A stretch of 33,846 nucleotides of DNA from Streptacidiphilus neutrinimicus (lineage in GTDB: Bacteria > Actinomycetota > Actinomycetes > Streptomycetales > Streptomycetaceae). The position numbers were made by a program, and so were the translations under genes. Under the pieces are notes generated by a model that saw nothing but the letters and a program-made list of their open reading frames with translations, did no database searches and had not been told where the DNA came from. Shown one piece after another: positions 15,569-23,261 of this stretch. The stretch is taken from NCBI RefSeq assembly GCF_000787815.1, contig NZ_BBPO01000075.1:1-33846 (forward strand). Direction: 5' to 3'. How positions within the stretch are numbered: position 1 is the first letter of the stretch; each line of letters begins with the position of its first letter.

Positions 15569-15631
15569 GTGACCAAATATCCGTTGACTCACCTGCGTCA
15601 CAGCGGATTTGATCATCTGTGGCCTGGGTGA
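15569..15631 (+). CDS. 20-codon leader ORF with strong ribosome site
   Basis: GTG at 15569 is preceded by AGGAGG (15557-15562) with a 6-nt spacer, the best ribosome-binding site in the neighbourhood. The ORF encodes 20 residues (MTKYPLTH...FDHLWPG) and stops at 15629-15631, 71 bp before the binding-protein start, whose own ribosome site is weak. No homologue is recognised. It may be a leader peptide that couples translation to binding-protein expression, or a chance ORF; conservation would decide. Confidence 0.35.
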   Translation: MTKYPLTHLRHSGFDHLWPG

Positions 15632-15702
15632 ACCACGCCCGAACGACACCCGACGAGCCCACGACCGAGCACAGCGACCACAGCAGAAGCCGGATTGGAA
15701 CC

Positions 15703-16656
15703 GTGACCTTCTTCCTCGCCTCCCGCTCCACCCGTACCCGTTCGGCCGCTGTCGTGGTGGCCGCCGCGGCCGCCGTCGCCCTCTCCGCCTGCGGCTCGTC
15801 CAGCTCGACCGCCGGAAACCCGCTGGCGCCCTCGGCGAGCACGGGCGGCGGCGTCATCACCGTCGGCAGCAACAACTTCTCCGAGAGCACGATCCTGGCC
15901 GACATCTACGGCCACGCCCTCGCGGCCAAGGGCTTCCAGGTGAAGTACCACCCGAACATCGGCAGCCGTGAGATCTCCTACGGGCTGATGAAGAACGGCG
16001 CGGTCACCCTGATGCCGGAGTACAACGGCGCGCTGCTCGCCTATCTCGACCAGAAGGCGGTCGGGACCAGCACCGCCGACACCGACGCCAAGACCGCCGC
16101 CAAGCTGAGCCCGACGCTGCAGCTGCTCAACCCCTCCGCGGCCGAGGACAAGGACTCGCTGACGGTCAACGCCGCCACCGCGAAGCAGCTGAACCTGACC
16201 GCGACCTCGACCATCAGCTCGCTGAGCAAGGACGCGAGCTCGCTCGTCATCGGCGCCTCCCCGGAGTTCCAGACCCGCGAGCAGGGCCTGGTGGGGCTGA
16301 AGGACACCTACGGTCTGACCTTCAAGAGCTACAAGGCCCTGGACGCCGGCGGCACGCTGACCGAGACGGCGCTGCAGAACGGCAACGTCCAGATCGCCGA
16401 CATCTTCACCACCGACTCCCTGATCCAGAAGAACGGCTGGGTGACCCTCGTCGACGACAAGGGCCTGTTCGGCTTCCAGAACGTGGTGCCGCTGGCGAAC
16501 AAGTCGCTGCCGGCCGGGGCCGTCACCGTCCTCAACAACGTCTCGTCCAAGCTCACCACCGACAACCTGATGCAGTTGGACGCCCAGGTGGGCGCCCAGG
16601 GCGCGGACCCGGGCGCGGTCGCGGACGCCTGGCTCAAGGCCAACGGGCTCTCCTGA
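15703..16656 (+). CDS. Compatible-solute substrate-binding lipoprotein (OpuCC/ProX-like)
   Basis: With GTG at 15703 the product has 317 residues and starts with a signal peptide (RSTRTRSAAVVVAAAAAVAL) and lipobox LSAC, so it is a lipoprotein on the outer membrane surface. The mature part has OpuAC-family blocks: ITVGSNNFSESTILADIYGHAL, PNIGSREISYGLMKNGAVTLMPEYNGALLAYL and a second lobe with DIFTTDSLIQKNGWVTLVDDKGLFGFQNVVPL. EYNG and TTDS fit the quaternary-amine binding class. It is the missing component of the importer at 8962-11389. A 20-codon ORF precedes it, and a perfect hairpin terminator follows at 16668-16711. Confidence 0.9.
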   Translation: MTFFLASRSTRTRSAAVVVAAAAAVALSACGSSSSTAGNPLAPSASTGGGVITVGSNNFSESTILADIYGHALAAKGFQVKYHPNIGSREISYGLMKNGAVTLMPEYNGALLAYLDQKAVGTSTADTDAKTAAKLSPTLQLLNPSAAEDKDSLTVNAATAKQLNLTATSTISSLSKDASSLVIGASPEFQTREQGLVGLKDTYGLTFKSYKALDAGGTLTETALQNGNVQIADIFTTDSLIQKNGWVTLVDDKGLFGFQNVVPLANKSLPAGAVTVLNNVSSKLTTDNLMQLDAQVGAQGADPGAVADAWLKANGLS

Positions 16657-16667
16657 CGCCTGGACGC

Positions 16668-16711
16668 CGAGAGGGGCGCGGCACCGTTTCGACGGTGCCG
16701 CGCCCCTCTCG
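16668..16711. terminator. Bidirectional hairpin terminator between convergent genes
   Basis: A perfect 20-bp stem (16668-16687 with 16692-16711) closes on a TTCG tetraloop. It lies between the binding-protein gene (plus) and the marR-type gene (minus), 12 bp and 20 bp from their stops. There is no long T-tract, as usual in actinomycetes. It probably ends transcription from both sides. Confidence 0.9.
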
Positions 16712-16731
16712 TTGCGTCGGCCTGCTCGCTG

Positions 16732-17361
16732 TCAGTGCCCGTCGCCGTCGCCGATCAGGTCCTCGGTGCGGCCCTGGGCGTCGGGCTGGTTGTCCTCGAC
16801 GCGGCGCAGCATCCGCTCCAGTGCGCCGGCCAGCTCCGAGCGCTCCTCGGCGCCGGCGTCCTGCAGCAGGCTCTCCTCGAAGACGGCGGCCATGCGCATG
16901 GACTCCAGCCACTTCTCGCGGCCCAGCTCGGTCAGCTCGATGTTGACGCGCACCCGGTTGCTCTCGTCCCGGCTGCGGGTGACCAGCCCGGCGGTGGCCA
17001 TCCGGTCGACGCGGTGCGTCATCGCCGCCGGCGTCAGCCCGATCCGCTTGGCCAGCTCGCCCGGCCCGAGCCGGTAGGGGGCCCCGGCGACGATCAGCGC
17101 CTTGAGGACCTCCCAGTCCGCGGAGGAGATGCCGAGGTCGTTGAGGTGCCGTCCGTAGGCGACGGTCATGCGCCGGACCAAGCGGCTGAGGGTCGAGACG
17201 ATCGTCTCGACCTGCGGATCCACATTGGGGAACTCGCGCTGGTAGACCGCGACCTGCTCGCTGATCGCGAGCTCGTGCGGCTCCTGGCCGGGCTCCTGCG
17301 ACGACTCTGTCATGGCAGCCAGTATCTCACGCTCAAGCCTTGCGGGATTAAAAGTTGCCAT
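16732..17361 (-). CDS. MarR family transcriptional regulator
   Basis: The 209-residue protein has a central winged-helix domain: WEVLKALIVAGAPYRLGPGELAKRIGLTPAAMTHRVDRMATAGLVTRSRDESNRVRVNIELTELG (about 83-150), with the recognition helix in TPAAMTHRVDRM and the DESNRVRV wing. Flanking helices form the dimer interface. ATG at 17361 is used; ATG at 17313 is an alternative. It is divergent from an MFS exporter gene, and the shared region contains repeated AAGAC/GTCTT half-sites, so it probably represses itself and the exporter until an exported compound is bound. The ligand is unknown. Its 3' end meets the 16668-16711 terminator. Confidence 0.93.
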   Translation of the reverse strand: MATFNPARLEREILAAMTESSQEPGQEPHELAISEQVAVYQREFPNVDPQVETIVSTLSRLVRRMTVAYGRHLNDLGISSADWEVLKALIVAGAPYRLGPGELAKRIGLTPAAMTHRVDRMATAGLVTRSRDESNRVRVNIELTELGREKWLESMRMAAVFEESLLQDAGAEERSELAGALERMLRRVEDNQPDAQGRTEDLIGDGDGH

Positions 17362-17364
17362 CTG

Positions 17365-17402
17365 AAGACTTTAATAGTGTAGTCTTTCGTTCGATACGAA
17401 GA
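17365..17402. promoter_or_regulatory. Operator-like region between marR-type and MFS genes
   Basis: Half-site AAGAC occurs at 17365-17369 and 17398-17402 and its complement GTCTT at 17382-17386. The first two pair as AAGACT-N10-AGTCTT; the second and third form GTCTTTCGT-TCGAT-ACGAAGAC, an imperfect palindrome with TTCGT/ACGAA inside. The AT-rich centre TTTAATAGTGTA (17370-17381) is the likely -10 area. This layout fits autoregulation by the divergent MarR protein. Confidence 0.55.
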
Positions 17403-17489
17403 CAGGGTCGCAAGAAGACGGCTCAAGAGACGGCTTGAGTGCGGATGAGAAGGGCGGTGTGCGAGATGGCGATCACGAGGGAGACGACG

Positions 17490-18770
17490 ATGCGGGGGGC
17501 GCTGCGCCGCGTCCAGGTGGGGAACGCCCTGAGCGCCTTCGGCAGCGGGTTCACCCTTCCTTACATGTTCGTGTACGTGGAGAAGGTGCGCGGTCTGGGT
17601 TCGATGACCGCGTGGCTGGTCTTCACGCTGTTCGCCGCCGCCGCGCTGGTGGTGCTGCCGCTGGGCGGTCGTGGCATCGACCGCTTCGGGCCGCGCCCGG
17701 TGCTGGTCGCCGGAGCCGTGTTGACCGCCCTCGGCGCGCTCAGCTTCGGGCTGGCCACCACGCACTGGACGATCCTGGTCGCGGCCTTCCTCTTCGGCGC
17801 GGGTGTCACCACCACCCAGCCGGCACTGGCCACCATGGTGGTCCGCGCCTCCACCCGGGCGACCCGGGCGCACGCCTTCGCGCTGCAGTTCACCCTGGTC
17901 AACCTGGGCATGGGCATCGGCGCCATGCTCGGCGGCCAGATCGTCGACGTCTCCCGGCCGGGCAGCCTCACGCTGCTCTTCTCGATCGAGGCGCTGATGT
18001 TCCTGGTTCTCGCCGCCGTGACCGGCACCGTCCGGCTCCCGGCCGCGGCCCCGGACACCCTGGACGCCCCGGCCCGCAAGGCCGGCGGTTCGGACTTCCG
18101 GACGCTGCTGGGCGATCGGGCGATGGTGAAGCTCTCCGTCCTGGCCGGGCTGATCTTCTTCGCCTGCTACGGCCAGTTCGAGAGCGGTGTGGCCGCGTAC
18201 GCGACCAGCACCGTCGGCATCTCGCCGTCCGCGCTCGGCATCGGCCTCGGCGTGAACACCTTCGCGATCGTGCTGCTGCAGATGTTCGTCGTCCGCATCA
18301 CCGCGCGACGCCGCCGCACCACCGCCATCGCGGCGACCGGCATCGTCTGGCTGGCCGCCTGGATCTTCGCGGGCGTGGCGGGCCTCTTCCACGGCGGCTC
18401 GTTCGCCGCGATCGGCTCGATGATGATGACGTACGCCCTGTTCGGCGTCGGCGAGGCGCTGCTCGCGCCGACCCTCGGCCCGATCGTCGCCGACCTCGCC
18501 CCGGCGCGCCTGCTCGGCACGTACAACGCGGCCTTCGCACTGGTCAAGCAGGTGGCTATCGCGCTCGGGCCCGCGCTGGGCGTGCTCCTGGTGGGCGCCG
18601 GACTGTCGACGCTCTACCTCGCCGCGCTCGCCCTGTTCTGCGTCGCCATCACGGTCGTGGCCTGGCGGCTGCGCCGGGTGCTGCCCGCTGTCGCGGACAA
18701 CGCCGCACCGGTCCGCAGTGCGGTGGTCGCCGGCTCCCCGCACACCGCGGAGCTCGCCACGGCCGCGTGA
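17490..18770 (+). CDS. MFS transporter (drug-efflux type)
   Basis: The product is 426 residues from ATG 17490, which has AGGGAG 6 nt upstream; earlier in-frame GTG/ATG codons from 17439 lack such a site. It has about 12 hydrophobic segments, with the MFS loop 2-3 motif GGRGIDRFGPRPVLVAG (motif A) and a motif-C-like region GVTTTQPALATMV. No soluble domain is present. The divergent MarR regulator suggests export of a toxic compound or antibiotic; the substrate cannot be deduced. The stop codon TGA is the first triplet of an 8-bp repeat array. Confidence 0.9.
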   Translation: MRGALRRVQVGNALSAFGSGFTLPYMFVYVEKVRGLGSMTAWLVFTLFAAAALVVLPLGGRGIDRFGPRPVLVAGAVLTALGALSFGLATTHWTILVAAFLFGAGVTTTQPALATMVVRASTRATRAHAFALQFTLVNLGMGIGAMLGGQIVDVSRPGSLTLLFSIEALMFLVLAAVTGTVRLPAAAPDTLDAPARKAGGSDFRTLLGDRAMVKLSVLAGLIFFACYGQFESGVAAYATSTVGISPSALGIGLGVNTFAIVLLQMFVVRITARRRRTTAIAATGIVWLAAWIFAGVAGLFHGGSFAAIGSMMMTYALFGVGEALLAPTLGPIVADLAPARLLGTYNAAFALVKQVAIALGPALGVLLVGAGLSTLYLAALALFCVAITVVAWRLRRVLPAVADNAAPVRSAVVAGSPHTAELATAA

Positions 18771-18847
18771 CGGTCTGACGGCGCGAGGGTCTGACAGCGC
18801 GACGGCGTCACAGTGTCACGCCGTGACGGCGCGGCGGTGTGACGGCG
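18768..18847. repeat. Degenerate octanucleotide tandem array
   Basis: Ten 8-bp units in exact register run from the MFS stop codon: TGACGGTC, TGACGGCG, CGAGGGTC, TGACAGCG, CGACGGCG, TCACAGTG, TCACGCCG, TGACGGCG, CGGCGGTG, TGACGGCG. The consensus is TGACGGCG, matched perfectly by units 2, 8 (sic: the unit at 18824) and the unit at 18840. GTCACGCCGTGAC (18815-18827) inside it is palindromic. No coding potential. Confidence 0.75.
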
Positions 18848-18854
18848 CGGTCCT

Positions 18855-18889
18855 GGCTCCCCGGTCTTCGGCCGGGGAGCCTCTTTCTT
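18855..18889. terminator. Rho-independent terminator downstream of the MFS gene
   Basis: GGCTCCCCGG (18855-18864) pairs perfectly with CCGGGGAGCC (18872-18881) around a 7-nt loop and is followed by TCTTTCTT. It should end transcripts of the MFS gene before the next gene at 18958. Confidence 0.85.
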
Positions 18890-18957
18890 GCACCTGAACG
18901 GGCGAAGCCGCCTGCTCCCGGGGTGCCGGGCCGCGAGCCGGGTGCGAGCCTCGGGAA

Positions 18958-20238
18958 GTGATCCGGGAGCTGAGGACGAACACTGCCGCGCTGCCCGCGC
19001 TGCTGCTCCTCCTCTTCGTCCTGCTCCAGGTCTTCGCCCTCCCGGCGAGCAGCTTCAGCAACGACAGCTACCGCTACGACCTGCTGGCCCGTGAGTACGC
19101 GGGCCAACCCGCCGTCGCGGCGCAGCGCGCTGCCGACGCCGACTACTGCGCCGAGTCGGCGCGGGCGGAGCTTCGAGGACGACTGGTCCTGCCCGCTGCC
19201 GCCTCCTTCCCCGCGCCCGCGCCCGTCGCGGCCGAGGCCGCCGCCTGCCGGGCGCGGCTCGGTGCGACAGTGCTGCCGCCGAACGACCCGCGCTACACGC
19301 GGATCTTCTCCACTCGGCCCGGCTACCCGCTGCTCGCGGCGCCCGCTGTCGCGCTCCTCGGCGGACCGACCGGGCTGCGGGTCACCTCGGTGCTGCTGAC
19401 GGGCCTCGCCGGCACGCTCGTCTTCGCGACGCTCCGCGTCGTCCTCCCGGCCGCGCGCAGGCTCGTCGCGGCGGTCGGGCAACTGCTCTGCTATCTCTGT
19501 CCCACCGGCGCGTACGGCGTGCGGCCGCTCTCCGAGGGGGCGGCACTGCTGTGTCTGACGACGGGTCTGCTCGCGGTGGCGCTCTGCTGCGAGCGGCGGC
19601 GACCACGGCTGTGGGCCGGAGGCTCGCTGCTCGCCGCCGCCTACCTTGCCCTCGGCCTCGTCCGGTACGCCGAGGTGCTGCCGCTCGCGCTCGTCACGGC
19701 GCTGGGCTCGGCCGTCTGCCTGGCGCTGCGCCGTCGCGGGGACCGGGCCGGAGCGCGAGGGGGAGGCGCGGTGGTGGTCGGCGCGGTCTCGCTGGCCGCG
19801 CTCGCGGGGCTCGCCGCCGCGACCGCGACGTTGCGCCTGCCCTCGCTCGCGGTGAGCCTCGACGACCTCTTCTCGGCGCACTTCACCCGGCCCCTCGCGC
19901 CCGACGCGGGCGCCCGGCTCGGGGTGCTGAACCTGCGCATGTGGTGGCAGTGGGCGCAGGGCACCGCGACGACGCCGGTGCTGCCTCTGGCGCTGCTGCT
20001 CGGAGCGCTCGGGCTGCGGCGCGCGCCGGGACCGGTCGCCGCCTACGCGGCGGGCTGCGCGGTCACCGGGATCGCGTCCGTCGTGGCCCATCCACTGACG
20101 TACGAGGCGGACCGGCTGATGACGCCGATCTGGCTGCCGGTGATCGTCGGACTCCCGCTCTGGCTCGCCACGGTGAACTTCACTCGACGGGTGAATGAAC
20201 ACCCGTCATCCCAGGGCTTGGCGTCTACACGCTTGTAG
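18958..20238 (+). CDS. Polytopic membrane protein, possible GT-C-type glycosyltransferase
   Basis: The 426-residue protein starts at GTG 18958, directly after a weak GGGAA. It has an N-terminal hydrophobic segment (about 11-30), a roughly 90-residue extracytoplasmic loop with SFSNDSYRYDLLAREYAGQP and NDPRYTRIFSTRPGYPLLAAP, then about eight further hydrophobic helices. An Asp-containing first loop followed by an R-P-G-Y segment before a helix resembles GT-C/PMT-type lipid-linked sugar transferases, but no diagnostic motif is certain. UppP follows on the same strand, which is compatible with an undecaprenyl-linked glycan role. Its stop codon lies inside the palindromic operator-like site ahead of uppP. 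Confidence 0.7.
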   Translation: MIRELRTNTAALPALLLLLFVLLQVFALPASSFSNDSYRYDLLAREYAGQPAVAAQRAADADYCAESARAELRGRLVLPAAASFPAPAPVAAEAAACRARLGATVLPPNDPRYTRIFSTRPGYPLLAAPAVALLGGPTGLRVTSVLLTGLAGTLVFATLRVVLPAARRLVAAVGQLLCYLCPTGAYGVRPLSEGAALLCLTTGLLAVALCCERRRPRLWAGGSLLAAAYLALGLVRYAEVLPLALVTALGSAVCLALRRRGDRAGARGGGAVVVGAVSLAALAGLAAATATLRLPSLAVSLDDLFSAHFTRPLAPDAGARLGVLNLRMWWQWAQGTATTPVLPLALLLGALGLRRAPGPVAAYAAGCAVTGIASVVAHPLTYEADRLMTPIWLPVIVGLPLWLATVNFTRRVNEHPSSQGLASTRL

Positions 20239-20240
20239 TA
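20225..20240. promoter_or_regulatory. TACA/TGTA palindrome upstream of uppP
   Basis: CTACA (20225-20229) and TGTAG (20234-20238) flank CGCT; the right half extends to TGTAGTA. TACTACA/TGTAGTA half-sites are the kind bound by BlaI/MecI-family repressors of cell-wall genes. The site is 54 bp before the uppP ATG. Spacing differs from the classical mec operator, so assignment is tentative. Confidence 0.4.
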
Positions 20241-20293
20241 ATTTCGGGCTGCTTGACGTCCCGTCCCTCCAGCAGCCCAAGGTCGCCATACCG

Positions 20294-21211
20294 ATGTCCG
20301 TGCTCACCTATCCCGAAGCGATCGGCGTCGGCCTGCTGCAGGGCGTCACCGAGTTGTTTCCGGTCTCCAGCCTCGGCCACAGCATCCTGATACCCGCACT
20401 GCTCGGCAAGCCGTACTCGGACGACCTGAACGTCGCCGGCGAGCAGTCGCCGTACCTCAGCGTCCTGGTCGGGCTGCACCTCGCCACCGCCGTGGCGCTG
20501 GTCGTCTACTTCCGCAAGGACTGGGCGCGGGTGCTGCAGGGGCTGTTCAGCTCGATCCGGGAACGGCGGATCGAGACGGTCAACCAGCGGCTCGCCTGGC
20601 TGCTGATCGTCGCGACCATCCCGGTCGGCGTCGCGGGCATCGCGCTGGACAAGGTCTTCCGCGAGAACCTGGGCAAGCCGATCCCGGCCGCGTTCTTCCT
20701 GATGCTGAACGGCTTCGTGCTCTTCTTCGCCGAGCGGCTCAAGCGCGGCGGCACCGGCCGCCGCCGGGCCGGTGACGGCTCGATGCCGGGCGACGAGGAG
20801 CTGCACCCCGATGTCATCTCGGACCGGCGCATCGTCAAGCTCGGCTGGGCCAGCGCGCTCTGGGTGGGCGCCGCGCAGATCCTGGCGCTGCTGCCGGGTA
20901 TCAGCCGCTCCGGCGTGACCATGAGCGCCGGCATCTTCAAGGGCCTGCGCCACGAGGACTCGGCCCGCTTCGCCTTCCTGCTGGCCACCCCCGCGATCGG
21001 CGGCGCGGCCCTGCTGAAGCTTCCCTCGCTCGCGGGCGCGCAGGGCGCGGGCATCCACGGCCAGCTGCTGGTCGGCAGCATCTGCGCCTTCGTAGCCGGC
21101 TACGTGGCGGTGCGCTTCCTCGACAAGTACTTCGAGACCAAGACGCTGACGCCGTTCGCGATCTACTGCTTCCTCGCAGGCGCCGGCAGCCTTGTCTACC
21201 TCTCCCTGTAG
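20294..21211 (+). CDS. uppP: Undecaprenyl-diphosphatase (UppP/BacA)
   Basis: The 305-residue integral membrane enzyme dephosphorylates undecaprenyl diphosphate to recycle the wall-precursor lipid carrier. Catalytic regions are GLLQGVTELFPVSSLGHS (13-30; Glu20, Ser and His29 of the E-x-H type motif) and LLPGISRSGVTMSAG (around 199-213). It is somewhat longer than usual because of a hydrophilic loop RGGTGRRRAGDGSMPGDEELHPD in the middle. Actinomycetes often have two UppP paralogues, and the LFPVSSLGHS variant fits one subgroup. ATG 20294 is chosen because the protein family starts with a short MxVLTYPEAI-like segment. A TACA/TGTA palindrome upstream may regulate it. Confidence 0.93.
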   Translation: MSVLTYPEAIGVGLLQGVTELFPVSSLGHSILIPALLGKPYSDDLNVAGEQSPYLSVLVGLHLATAVALVVYFRKDWARVLQGLFSSIRERRIETVNQRLAWLLIVATIPVGVAGIALDKVFRENLGKPIPAAFFLMLNGFVLFFAERLKRGGTGRRRAGDGSMPGDEELHPDVISDRRIVKLGWASALWVGAAQILALLPGISRSGVTMSAGIFKGLRHEDSARFAFLLATPAIGGAALLKLPSLAGAQGAGIHGQLLVGSICAFVAGYVAVRFLDKYFETKTLTPFAIYCFLAGAGSLVYLSL

Positions 21212-21322
21212 GACCCCGGTAGGACCGGAGCCGGCCGGGCCGGGCCGGAGGGTCGGCTGTGGCGCGCCGGTGACGGCGCGTCGGGCCCGTTCGGCGGGCG
21301 GCCGGATGCTGCACTGGACCAC

Positions 21323-21994
21323 GTGCGACCACTTCGTGCCCCGACCGCTCCGCCCGCTCCGCCCGCTCCGCCCGCTTCGCCCGCTCTGACCGCCCCGGCT
21401 GCCCCGACGCCGCCCGCCCGCCTCCGCGCGACGTTCCCCGCGCGGGTCGGCGCGCTGCTCCTCGCGCTGTCGTTCGGGCTGTCGTTCGGGCTGACGGGCT
21501 GCGTGCGGGTGGACGGGGGCGGCGTCGCGCTCGCGCCGCACTACGCGAAGCCCTTCGTCAGCGTCTCCCCGGTCCCACCCGCGCCGGTGCCGACGGACTA
21601 CGCCCCCGGGGTGGACGCCTCCGCCGCCGTCGCGGGGGCGCTGGCCCAGTCCCGCCGGGACGGGCGGCCGGTGCTGGTGGAGTTCGGGGCCGACTGGTGC
21701 GTCGACTGCCAGGCGCTGGGCCGCCGGGTCGCCGACCCGGCCGTGCGGCTCGTCCTCCAGCGCGACTACCGCCTGGTCACCGTCGACATCGGGCACTACG
21801 ACCGCAACGGCGCGCTGGCCGCACGCTGGATCGACCTCAAGCGCAGCGGCATCCCCGCGCTGGTGGTGCTCAACCCCGACGGCACCGTCCGGGCCACCAC
21901 CCAGGACGGCAGCTTCGCGAACGCGCGCAAGCTCTCCTCGGACGATGTCGCGAGCCGCCTCGTCGCCTGGCTCTACCCCACTTCCCGATCATGA
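21323..21994 (+). CDS. Thioredoxin-fold lipoprotein
   Basis: The 223-residue protein begins at GTG 21323, the only plausible start before the signal sequence. A Pro/Ala-rich repeat N terminus is followed by a hydrophobic segment and lipobox LTGC (Cys60), so the mature form is surface lipid-anchored. The C-terminal domain has VLVEFGADWCVDCQALGRRV with CxxC at 126-129 and a cis-Pro region SGIPALVVLNPDG, the DsbD-gamma/thioredoxin_7 pattern. It is likely a thiol-disulphide reductase or reductant carrier outside the membrane. The cytoplasmic N-terminal tail of about 40 residues is unusually long for a lipoprotein and contains a 9-bp minisatellite. Confidence 0.85.
   Translation: MRPLRAPTAPPAPPAPPASPALTAPAAPTPPARLRATFPARVGALLLALSFGLSFGLTGCVRVDGGGVALAPHYAKPFVSVSPVPPAPVPTDYAPGVDASAAVAGALAQSRRDGRPVLVEFGADWCVDCQALGRRVADPAVRLVLQRDYRLVTVDIGHYDRNGALAARWIDLKRSGIPALVVLNPDGTVRATTQDGSFANARKLSSDDVASRLVAWLYPTSRS
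21345..21389. repeat. 9-bp tandem repeat in the thioredoxin-lipoprotein N terminus
   Basis: CCGCTCCGC is repeated three times exactly at 21345, 21354 and 21363, followed by CCGCTTCGC at 21372 and a partial fifth unit. In frame it gives a Pro-Ala-Pro tract before the signal peptide. Confidence 0.85.
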
Positions 21995-22101
21995 CGAGAT
22001 TCGCTCGAAGTCATGAAACGCCCCGGCTTTGCTGGATGGTGCGGGTACGCACCTGATCTGATGTCGCCACAGGCGCTCGCGCGCCCGGAAGGCGGTGTCC
22101 G

Positions 22102-23175
22102 ATGACGAACCCTCTCGCGCTCCTGACCACCATGACGGCGGCCGCCCAGCGGCGGCTGCTCTGGATCATGCTGCTCGCCTACGCCTTCGCCGTGGGTTGG
22201 CCCGAACCGGGCCTCGCGCTGCGCGCGGTGACGCCGTTCCACGTCGGCGGCGCGGCCGTGCCGCTCCAGGCCGGGCTGCTGGCTGCCATGGTGTTCAACG
22301 CCGGCCTCACCGCCCGTACGGAGGCCCTGGCCGCCCTGCTGCGGCACCCCAGGGCGCTGCTTGTCGGCATCGCCGCCAACGCGCTGCTGCCCACCGTCCT
22401 GCTCGCCCTCGGCGCGGTGGCCGCCGACGGCTGGCACAGTCCGCGCGAGGCGCAGAGCCTGCTGGTCGGGCTGGTCCTGGTCGGCGCGATGCCGGTCGCG
22501 GCCGGCGCCACCGTCTTCGCCCAGGGCAGCGAGGGCAACGCCACGCTGACGCTGGGGCTGGTCATCGGCAGCACCCTGCTCAGTCCGCTGACCATCCCGC
22601 TCGGCCTGCACCTCGGCGGCTTCCTCGCCGCCGGCCCCTACGCCGCTGATCTGCACGCCGCGGCCGCGCACGCCTGCGTCGTCTTCGCCGTCCTCGCGGT
22701 CGTCCTGCCGTGCGCCCTGGGCCTCGCTCTCGGGCGGTTGCTGAGCGCACGCCGCCCGGCGCTGCTCGCGGCCGCGGTTCCGGTGGTCAAGGCGGGGAAC
22801 CTGGGCGTGGTCGTGCTGCTCAGCTACACCAACGCCTGCGGCGGGCTCGGACAGGTGGTCGCGCGGCCCGATCCGGACTTCCTGCTGCTGGCGGCCGTCG
22901 CCGCCGCGGCGATGTGCGGGGGCTCGTTCCTGACGGGCTGGGTGCTGGCCGCCCGGCTCGGCCTGCCGCGCGCCGACGCCATCGCGCTGGCCTACGCGTC
23001 CGGGATGAACAACAGCAGTGCGGGCGCGGTCGTCGCCGCGACCAGGCTCCCGGGCAACCCCGCGGTCCTGGTGCCGATCCTGGCCTACAGCCTGCTGCAG
23101 AAGGTCATGGCGTCCCTGCTCGGGTCCTTTGTCCGCCATGCCCGATTCGGTAACGAGAGCTCAGCCGTTCCGTGA
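22102..23175 (+). CDS. Bile acid:sodium symporter (BASS/SBF) family protein
   Basis: The 357-residue membrane protein has about ten hydrophobic helices. Features fitting the BASS family are the LVGLVLVGAMPVAAGATVFAQGSEGNATLTLGLVIGSTLLSPLTIPL block (helix 4 crossover, with E-G-N) and ASGMNNSSAGAVVA near the C terminus (second crossover, Asn-Asn-Ser). Members move organic anions such as bile acids, pantoate or pyruvate with sodium; the substrate here cannot be assigned. ATG 22102 has GGAAGG 8-13 nt upstream. The gene is followed by the c-di-AMP riboswitch region but is not itself controlled by it. Confidence 0.8.
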   Translation: MTNPLALLTTMTAAAQRRLLWIMLLAYAFAVGWPEPGLALRAVTPFHVGGAAVPLQAGLLAAMVFNAGLTARTEALAALLRHPRALLVGIAANALLPTVLLALGAVAADGWHSPREAQSLLVGLVLVGAMPVAAGATVFAQGSEGNATLTLGLVIGSTLLSPLTIPLGLHLGGFLAAGPYAADLHAAAAHACVVFAVLAVVLPCALGLALGRLLSARRPALLAAAVPVVKAGNLGVVVLLSYTNACGGLGQVVARPDPDFLLLAAVAAAAMCGGSFLTGWVLAARLGLPRADAIALAYASGMNNSSAGAVVAATRLPGNPAVLVPILAYSLLQKVMASLLGSFVRHARFGNESSAVP

Positions 23176-23261
23176 GCGGCGGGCCCTGTGGTCCCAACTG
23201 CACCCCGGGAAACACTTGGATTCAGACCGCTTTAGTATTAACTTTCCATAACAGTACGCGC

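Larger units (their letters stand above)
15350..15702. other. 353-bp divergent region between cvnA and the binding-protein gene
   Basis: It holds the likely cvn promoter (minus strand, 15446-15475) and a 20-codon ORF with a perfect ribosome site (plus strand, 15569-15631). Less GC-rich sequence at 15483-15495 (GTGAATATTGCG) and 15573-15587 could carry the plus-strand promoter, but no good pair was found. Confidence 0.5.
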
